From: Alphaproteobacteria bacterium
GTDB taxonomy: Bacteria; Pseudomonadota; Alphaproteobacteria; Rhodospirillales; Rhodospirillaceae
DNA length: 64,000 nucleotides
Reading direction: 5' to 3'
NCBI GenBank assembly: GCA_003246625.1
Contig: QJZR01000017.1
Coordinates: 186,001-250,000 of the forward strand
Position 1 is the stretch's first letter. Each line of letters begins with the position of its first letter. Positions 58,439-64,000 of this stretch are shown piece after piece. Position numbers and translations under genes: made by a program. The notes under the pieces are model-generated. The model worked only from the letters and a program-made list of their open reading frames with translations. It did not search any database and was not told the DNA's origin.

Positions 58439-59134
58439 TCAGGGGTTTTCCAGAACCGCTTCCAGGGCCGCGACGTCCCTGACCGTCACCCGGCTTCTTT
58501 GCAGGTCGAGGATTCCCGCCTGCGCCCAGGCCTGCAACTGCTTGTTCACGCTTTCCCGGGTGGTCGCCATCATGTGGGCGAGCTCCTGCTGCGACAGGCG
58601 CAGCCCGATCTCGATGCCGCCCGCCACCGGCTGGCCGTAGTTGCCGACCAGGCGCAACAGGTGCTTGGCCAAGCGCTGTTCGAGCGGCAGGAAGGCCGCG
58701 TCCTCCAGCATTTCGCTGGTGTTGCGCACCCGCTGGCAAAGCAGGTGGATGATGTGCATGGCCAGCCGCCCCTCGCTTTCCACCAGGGGCATGAAGTCGC
58801 GGCGATGGATGACCAGCAGCTCGCAGGGGGCCATCGCCATCGCGTCGGCGGTGCGCGGCAGTTCGTCGAGAAGCGCGATCTCGCCGAAGAACTGGCCTTC
58901 CTTGAACAGGTTCAGGGTGACGTCCTTGCCCTCGGGCGAGGCGGCGTGCACCTTCACCCTGCCCGACAGCACGCCGAACAGGCGGTCGCCGGGGTCGCCC
59001 TTCTGGAACAGGGTCTCGCCCCGCGCCAGGCGCTTGGTCACCGCCACCGCGAGAATGCGGTCCAGTATCGCCGGGTCCAGCCCGGCGAACAGCGGACTGT
59101 TCTGCAGGAACTCCCGCCGCGCATCGGTCTTCAT
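58439..59134 (-). CDS. Crp/Fnr-family transcriptional regulator
   Basis: 231 residues. A cyclic-nucleotide-binding-like domain (about 14-130, with the FGEIALLDELPRTA signature) is followed by a dimer helix and a winged helix-turn-helix (about 150-220, LSQQELAHMMATTRESVNKQL). The N-terminus lacks the Cys cluster of oxygen-sensing FNR. FGEIALLDELPRTA includes the Glu and Arg that contact cyclic nucleotide in Crp-like proteins, so ligand binding is plausible. Regulated genes cannot be told from the sequence. Confidence 0.9.
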   Translation of the reverse strand: MKTDARREFLQNSPLFAGLDPAILDRILAVAVTKRLARGETLFQKGDPGDRLFGVLSGRVKVHAASPEGKDVTLNLFKEGQFFGEIALLDELPRTADAMAMAPCELLVIHRRDFMPLVESEGRLAMHIIHLLCQRVRNTSEMLEDAAFLPLEQRLAKHLLRLVGNYGQPVAGGIEIGLRLSQQELAHMMATTRESVNKQLQAWAQAGILDLQRSRVTVRDVAALEAVLENP

Positions 59135-59189
59135 TCGTCGTCCCCTCGTTCCCGCGCGGCGGTTTCCCGGGCCGCCGCGCGCCGTTCCT

Positions 59190-60530
59190 CTATGCCCCCG
59201 CCAGGGTCATGCCGTCGATCCGCACGGTGGGCGCGTCGATCCCGTAGCGATAGACCCAATCGTCCGCCGGAATCAGGCGGGCGAACATCTCCTTCAGGTT
59301 GGAGGCGATGGTCACCTCGCTCACCGGGAAGGTCCGTTCTCCGTTTTCGATCCAGAATCCCGCCGCGCCGCGCGAATAGTCGCCGGTGACGCCGTTGACG
59401 CCCGAGCCGATCAGTTCGGTGACGTAGAGCCCCTGGCGGATGTCGGCGATCAGGGCGGCGGGCGAAACCGTCCCCGGCGACAAGGCGACGTTGGCCGCCG
59501 ACGGCGACGGCGCGGAGCCGATGCCGCGCGACGCGTGGCCGCTGGGGGGCAACCCCAACTGCCGCGCCGAACGCAGGTCGAGCAGCCAGCCGGTCAACCG
59601 TCCGTCGTCGACCAGGGCGCGGCGGCGGGTGGGCAGACCCTCGGCGTCGCAGGGGCGCGAGCGCAGCCCGCGCGCGCGGTGCGGGTCCTCGGTGACGCAA
59701 ACCCCGGGGGCGAACACCGGCGCGTCCAGCGCGTCGGCGAGAAAGCTGGTGCCGCGCGCCACCGAGGCGCCGTTGATCGCGCCGAGCAGATGGAACAACA
59801 GGCTGCGCGCCACCCTGGGGTCGAAGACCACCGGCAGGGTCGCCGACTTCGCCTTCACCGCGCCCAGGCGGGCCACCGCCCGTTCCCCGGCGGCGCGGCC
59901 GACGGTTTCGGGGGCGGGCAGGTCGGCACGGTACACCGCCATCGCGGAATCGTAGTCGCGCTCCATGCCGTCGCGGCCGCCCGCCAGCGCCGTCGCGGAA
60001 AGCGCGGCGTGGCTGGTGGCATAGGTTCGGGCGAAACCGTTGGTCGCGGCCAGGGCCACCGCCGAACGGCCGAACGACGCCTCCGCCCCCTCGCTGTTGG
60101 CCACCCCGGCCACCGCCAGGGCCGCCGCCTCGGCGGCGCGGGCGGCGTCGACCAGGGAGTCCTCGGCGGGATCGGCGGCGTCGCAAAGGTCGCATTCCGG
60201 CAGGTCGCCCGCCGCCAGTTGCGCGGGCTCGGCCAGACCGGCGAAGGGATCCTCGGGCATCACCCGCGCCATCGCCACCGCCCGTTCCGCCAGGGCGGAC
60301 AGCGACGCGGCGGCAAGGTCCGAGGTGGAAACCATCGCGGCGCGCCGACCGCAGAAGACGCGCAGACCGATTTCCGCCCCCTCGGCGCGTTCCAGCTTTT
60401 CCAGGTCGCCCTTGCGCACGGCGACCGAAACCGAGCGGCCGTCGGCGGCCACCGCGTCGGCGGCATCCGCCCCGGCGCGGCGCGCGGCGCGCAGCAGGTC
60501 GTCGAGGAGGTTCGGCAGGTCCGCGGTCAT
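59190..60530 (-). CDS. pmbA: PmbA/TldE-family protein (metalloprotease partner subunit)
   Basis: 446 residues. PmbA (TldE) forms a heterodimeric zinc protease with TldD that unfolds and degrades peptide substrates; TldE itself lacks the HExxxH zinc motif and none is seen here. [13 protein letters not shown] and [22 protein letters not shown]-like segments are typical of the family. The start overlaps the ubiD stop by 4 bp (ATGA). No tldD is present in the window. Confidence 0.92.
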   Translation of the reverse strand: MTADLPNLLDDLLRAARRAGADAADAVAADGRSVSVAVRKGDLEKLERAEGAEIGLRVFCGRRAAMVSTSDLAAASLSALAERAVAMARVMPEDPFAGLAEPAQLAAGDLPECDLCDAADPAEDSLVDAARAAEAAALAVAGVANSEGAEASFGRSAVALAATNGFARTYATSHAALSATALAGGRDGMERDYDSAMAVYRADLPAPETVGRAAGERAVARLGAVKAKSATLPVVFDPRVARSLLFHLLGAINGASVARGTSFLADALDAPVFAPGVCVTEDPHRARGLRSRPCDAEGLPTRRRALVDDGRLTGWLLDLRSARQLGLPPSGHASRGIGSAPSPSAANVALSPGTVSPAALIADIRQGLYVTELIGSGVNGVTGDYSRGAAGFWIENGERTFPVSEVTIASNLKEMFARLIPADDWVYRYGIDAPTVRIDGMTLAGA

Positions 60531-62047
60531 CGATTCTTATCCTTCCAGATCGGGCGGCCGCTTCCCGGCAGGCCGTAATCCGTCCACTTGCGGCTGACCC
60601 TCTCGACGATGTCGTCGTCCATCGCGAGCTTGCGGCCCCATTCGCGCTTGACCTCCGGCGGCCACTTGTTGGTGGCGTCCAACCCCATCTTGCCGCCCAG
60701 GCCGGACTCGGGCGAGGCGAAGTCGAGATAGTCGATCGGCGTGTTCTCCACCAGCAGGGTGTCGCGCACCGGATCCATGCGGGTGGAAATCGCCCACATC
60801 ACGTCCTTCCAGTCGCGCACGTCGATGTCGTCGTCCACCACGATGACGAACTTGGTATAGAGGAACTGCCGCAGGAACGACCACACCCCCATCATCACCC
60901 GCTTGGCGTGACCGGGGTAACCCTTCTTGATCGACACCACCGCGATGCGATAGGAGCATCCCTCCGGCGGCAGCCAGAAGTCGACGATCTCCGGGAACTG
61001 CTGGATCAGCAGCGGCACGAACACCTCGTTCAGCGCCTCGCCCAAGATGGAGGGTTCGTCCGGCGGCCGTCCGGTGAAGGTGGACAGGTAGATCGGATCC
61101 TTGCGCCGGGTGATCGCCGAGATATTGAACACCGGGAACCGCTCGACGCCGTTGTAATAGCCGGTGTGGTCGCCATAGGGCCCCTCGTCGCGCAGGTCGT
61201 CCAGCATGACGTGCCCTTCCAGCACGATCTCGGCCTCCGCCGGAACCTTCAGGGGCACCGTCTTGCACGCCACCAGGTCCACCGCCTTGCCGCGCAACAG
61301 CCCGGCGAACTGATATTCCGACAGGCTTTCCGGCACCGGCGTCACCGCCGCGACGATGGTCGCCGGGTCGGCGCCGATCACCACCGCGGCGGGCATCGGC
61401 TCGGCGTGGCCGGTTTCCTTCCAGCGGCGGTAATGCTGCGCGCCCCCCCGATGCTTCAGCCAGCGCATCAGGGTGGCGTCGCGGCCGATCACCTGCATGC
61501 GGTAGATGCCGAGGTTGAAGACTTCCTTGTCTTCCGCCGGACCGGCGGTGACCACCAGGGGCCAGGTGATCAGGGGCGCGGGTTCCCCCGGCCAGCAGGT
61601 CTGGATGGGCAGGGCGGCGAGGTCGATATCGTCGCCGGTCAGCACCACTTCCTGGCAGGGTGCGCGGGAAACCTCCTTCGGCTTCATCGCGAACACCGTT
61701 TTCGCCAGGGGCAGCATGGACAGCGCCTCGCGCAGGCCGCCCGGAGGCTCCGGCTGCTTGAGGAAGGCCAGGGTCTCCCCCACCTCGCGCAGTTGCGAAG
61801 GCGTACGCCCCATCGCCATGGCGACGCGGTCGACGGTGCCGAACAGGTTGGCCAGCACCGGCACGCCATAGGGGGTACCGTCGGCGCGTACCGGATTCTC
61901 GAACAGAACCGCCGGGCCGCCCTCGGCGAGCAGGCGGGTCTGAATCTCGGTCATCTCCAGTTCCGGCGACACCGGCGCCGCGACCCGCGCGAGCTTGCCC
62001 TCCGCCTCCAAACGGCGGATGAAATCCCTGATCGACGCGAACGGCAT
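60527..62047 (-). CDS. ubiD: 4-hydroxy-3-polyprenylbenzoate decarboxylase
   Basis: 506 residues, close to E. coli UbiD (497). The enzyme uses prenylated FMN to decarboxylate the aromatic ubiquinone precursor. [14 protein letters not shown] near residue 285 and [21 protein letters not shown] near 365 are family signatures with the conserved Glu/Arg residues. The start at 62047 follows GAAGGGGATC; a longer frame to 62122 lacks such a site. It is translationally coupled to pmbA. The flavin prenyltransferase ubiX is not in the window. Confidence 0.95.
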   Translation of the reverse strand: MPFASIRDFIRRLEAEGKLARVAAPVSPELEMTEIQTRLLAEGGPAVLFENPVRADGTPYGVPVLANLFGTVDRVAMAMGRTPSQLREVGETLAFLKQPEPPGGLREALSMLPLAKTVFAMKPKEVSRAPCQEVVLTGDDIDLAALPIQTCWPGEPAPLITWPLVVTAGPAEDKEVFNLGIYRMQVIGRDATLMRWLKHRGGAQHYRRWKETGHAEPMPAAVVIGADPATIVAAVTPVPESLSEYQFAGLLRGKAVDLVACKTVPLKVPAEAEIVLEGHVMLDDLRDEGPYGDHTGYYNGVERFPVFNISAITRRKDPIYLSTFTGRPPDEPSILGEALNEVFVPLLIQQFPEIVDFWLPPEGCSYRIAVVSIKKGYPGHAKRVMMGVWSFLRQFLYTKFVIVVDDDIDVRDWKDVMWAISTRMDPVRDTLLVENTPIDYLDFASPESGLGGKMGLDATNKWPPEVKREWGRKLAMDDDIVERVSRKWTDYGLPGSGRPIWKDKNR

Positions 62048-62209
62048 GACGATCCCCTTCGGCTTGCGTGGCCCCCTCACATAAGGGCGGTTTCCCCCCC
62101 CGACGTCAAGGCCGCTCGGCAATGGAAAGGCGTGGCGAAAAACCGCGAATCATGTTGTGATAAGCGGCGGAACCACTTGGTCCGGCAAGCCCTTAACGCG
62201 AGGTTTCCG

Positions 62210-63922
62210 ATGGAAACGTCTTCCTGTTCGGTCACCGCGGACGAGCAATTGCTCTGCCGCCTCGTCGATCTCGGCATCGCGCTTTCGGCGGAAACCAACC
62301 GCGACCGATTGCTGGAAACCCTGCTGTTGGAGGCGAAAAGCCTGACCAACGCCGACGGCGGCACCCTTTACCTGCTCACCGACGACGACCAGCTGCGTTT
62401 CGAGATCATCCGCAACGACACCCTGCGCATCGCCATGGGCGGCACCACCGGGCAGGCGATCACCTTCCCCAACGTCCGCCTGTTCGACCCGGCGACCGGC
62501 GAGCCCAACCACAAGAACGTCGCCAGCCACGCCGCCCTGGCCAAGGAAATCGTCGTCATCGACGACGCCTACGACGCCGAGGGCTTCGACTTTTCCGGCA
62601 CCCGCGCCTTCGACGCGCATACCGGCTATCGCTCCGCCTCGTTCATGACCGTGCCGCTGATGACCACCGAGCACGAGGTGGTGGGCGTGCTGCAACTGAT
62701 CAACGCCCGCGAGGCGGGCGGCACGGTGATCCCCTTCCCCGAGGAAGTCCGCTCGATCATCGCCGCCCTGGCCAGCCAGGCGGCGATCGCCATCGACAAC
62801 CGCCAGCTTCTCGACGCGCAGCGCGCCCTGTTGGACGCCTTCATCCAGGTGATCGCCAACGCGATCGACGAAAAGTCCCCCTACACCGGCGGCCACTGCC
62901 AGCGGGTGCCGGAAATCACCGCCCTGCTGGCGCAGGCGGCGGCGGCGCAGACCGAGGGGCCGTTCGCCGACTTCACGATGACCGAGGACGACCAGTACGC
63001 CCTGCATCTGGCGGCCTGGCTGCACGACTGCGGCAAGGTGACGACGCCGGAGTACGTGGTCGACAAGTCGACCAAGCTGGAAACCATCGGCGACCGCCTG
63101 CACGAGGTCCGCACCCGGTTCGAGGTACTGCGCCGCGACGCCGAGATCCGTTGTCTCGAACGCCGTCTGGCGGGCGAGGACGCGGCGACGGCGGAGGCCG
63201 AACGCGACGCCGAGATCGCGTTACTTGCCGCCGACTACGCCTTCGTCGCCGAATGCAACCTGGGCGGCGAATTCATGGCCGACGACAAGATCGCCCGCCT
63301 GAAGGAAATCGGCGCGCGCACCTTCACCCGCACCTTCGACCGCACCATCGGCCTGTCGTGGGAGGAAACCCGCCGCGTCAAGGCGGCGCCCGAGCTTTGC
63401 GTCACGCCGGGCACCGAACGCCTGCTCGACGACCGCCCCGACCACAAGACCGGGCCATACGACCTGGGCGAAATCACCAACCTCTCGATCCGGCGCGGCA
63501 CCCTTTCCGACCAGGAGCGGGCGAAAATCAACGACCACGTCGCGGTCACCCTGGACATGCTGGAGAAGCTGCCCTTCCCGAAGAAGCTGAAGGCGGTGCC
63601 CGAATACGCGGGCGGCCACCACGAACGCATCAACGGCACCGGCTATCCCCAGGGCCTGACCGGCGAGCAAATGTCGATTCCCGCCCGCATCATGGCGATC
63701 GCCGACGTCTTCGAGGCGCTGACCTCGGTCGACCGCCCCTACAAGACCCCCAAGCGCCTGTCCGAGACGATCAAGATCATGTCCTTCATGAAGAAGGACA
63801 AACACATCGACCCGCAGCTGTTCGACCTGTTCCTGACCTCGGGCGTCTATCGCCGTTACGCGGAACAGCATCTGCGTCCCGAACAGATCGATGAGGTCGA
63901 CATCGCCCCCTATCTGGGTTGA
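62210..63922 (+). CDS. GAF-HD-GYP phosphodiesterase-type protein
   Basis: 570 residues. An N-terminal GAF domain (about 15-195) is followed by an HD-GYP domain that hydrolyses c-di-GMP in characterised members. GGHCQRV near residue 225, HDCGK near 272 and HHERINGTGYPQGL near 470 carry the metal ligands and GYP motif. About 170 residues separate HDCGK from the next conserved His, roughly 100 more than in a minimal HD-GYP domain; the extra segment is helical and charged. GAGG precedes the ATG. An SDR gene follows after 18 bp. Confidence 0.92.
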   Translation: METSSCSVTADEQLLCRLVDLGIALSAETNRDRLLETLLLEAKSLTNADGGTLYLLTDDDQLRFEIIRNDTLRIAMGGTTGQAITFPNVRLFDPATGEPNHKNVASHAALAKEIVVIDDAYDAEGFDFSGTRAFDAHTGYRSASFMTVPLMTTEHEVVGVLQLINAREAGGTVIPFPEEVRSIIAALASQAAIAIDNRQLLDAQRALLDAFIQVIANAIDEKSPYTGGHCQRVPEITALLAQAAAAQTEGPFADFTMTEDDQYALHLAAWLHDCGKVTTPEYVVDKSTKLETIGDRLHEVRTRFEVLRRDAEIRCLERRLAGEDAATAEAERDAEIALLAADYAFVAECNLGGEFMADDKIARLKEIGARTFTRTFDRTIGLSWEETRRVKAAPELCVTPGTERLLDDRPDHKTGPYDLGEITNLSIRRGTLSDQERAKINDHVAVTLDMLEKLPFPKKLKAVPEYAGGHHERINGTGYPQGLTGEQMSIPARIMAIADVFEALTSVDRPYKTPKRLSETIKIMSFMKKDKHIDPQLFDLFLTSGVYRRYAEQHLRPEQIDEVDIAPYLG

Positions 63923-63940
63923 CGCGCGAAGGAGCTTTCG

Positions 63941-64000
63941 ATGCCGAATACCGTTTTCATCACCGGCGCTTCCGCCGGTTTCGGCCTTGCCTGCGCGCGG
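63941..64000 (+). CDS. Short-chain dehydrogenase/reductase (5' end only)
   Basis: Only the first 20 codons are in the window. They read a beta-strand followed by TGASAGFG, the TGxxxGxG cofactor loop of classical SDR enzymes (YdfG-like start). AAGGAGC precedes the ATG. Probably co-transcribed with the HD-GYP gene. Confidence 0.85.
   Translation, partial: MPNTVFITGASAGFGLACAR

Overview
The window is high-GC (roughly two thirds G+C), densely packed chromosomal DNA from an alphaproteobacterium, most likely a member of the Rhodospirillales. The inference rests on the character of the ArgG, IlvB, LeuA, MreB and OmpA-lipoprotein sequences, on the alphaproteobacterial order ilvC-ilvN-ilvB-miaA/serB, and on the density of PAS/GGDEF sensors. 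No transposase, phage gene or CRISPR array is visible. Translational coupling through ATGA overlaps is common.

Layout. (1) 1-2409, minus: a periplasmic solute-binding protein coupled to a PAS-GGDEF protein cut by the window edge. (2) 2442-11425: nifA and nifL on the minus strand, divergent from a complete rnfABCDGEH operon on the plus strand. The 276-bp spacer holds two sigma-54 promoters and two NifA-type TGT-N10-ACA sites. (3) 11488-17482, minus: a FIST + GAF/PAS/GGDEF pair, a GH17-GT2 beta-glucan synthase (NdvB-like) and a small Cys-containing exported protein. (4) 17717-24695: argG, rlmN, an OmpA lipoprotein, then dapD-dapE with a membrane protein and a HAD nucleotidase. (5) 24817-34390: two diguanylate cyclases, a DUF2336 protein, a tautomerase, a methyltransferase, a CX5R phosphatase, an MsbA-type exporter and a glutamine amidotransferase-like protein. 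(6) 34433-40264, minus: tRNA-Lys(CTT) and the cell-shape cluster mreB-mreC-mreD-mrdA-rodA. (7) 40463-48572: leuA, ilvC, ilvN, ilvB, miaA, and divergent serB-msrB. (8) 48627-55365: a BMP-type nucleoside ABC transporter with two tandem paralogous binding proteins, then an amidotransferase gene. (9) 55364-58435: a cobalamin riboswitch with its own promoter and terminator but no recognisable gene, and a sigma-54 promoter in front of a coiled-coil protein and a chemoreceptor. (10) 58439-64000: a Crp/Fnr regulator, ubiD-pmbA, a GAF-HD-GYP protein and the start of a short-chain dehydrogenase.

How it works together. The nif/rnf block is the most distinctive part. NifL (flavin-PAS redox sensor) would restrain NifA. 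NifA, with sigma-54, would activate rnf, whose membrane complex makes low-potential ferredoxin for nitrogenase, and probably nifLA itself. This NifA lacks the interdomain cysteines typical of alphaproteobacterial NifA, so its oxygen response would depend on NifL, an arrangement known from Azotobacter and related gamma/betaproteobacteria. A second theme is cyclic-di-GMP: four GGDEF proteins and one HD-GYP protein lie in 64 kb, two of the GGDEF proteins paired with a dedicated sensor gene. A mosaic family of GC-rich hairpin repeats recurs between genes and seems to supply several terminators.
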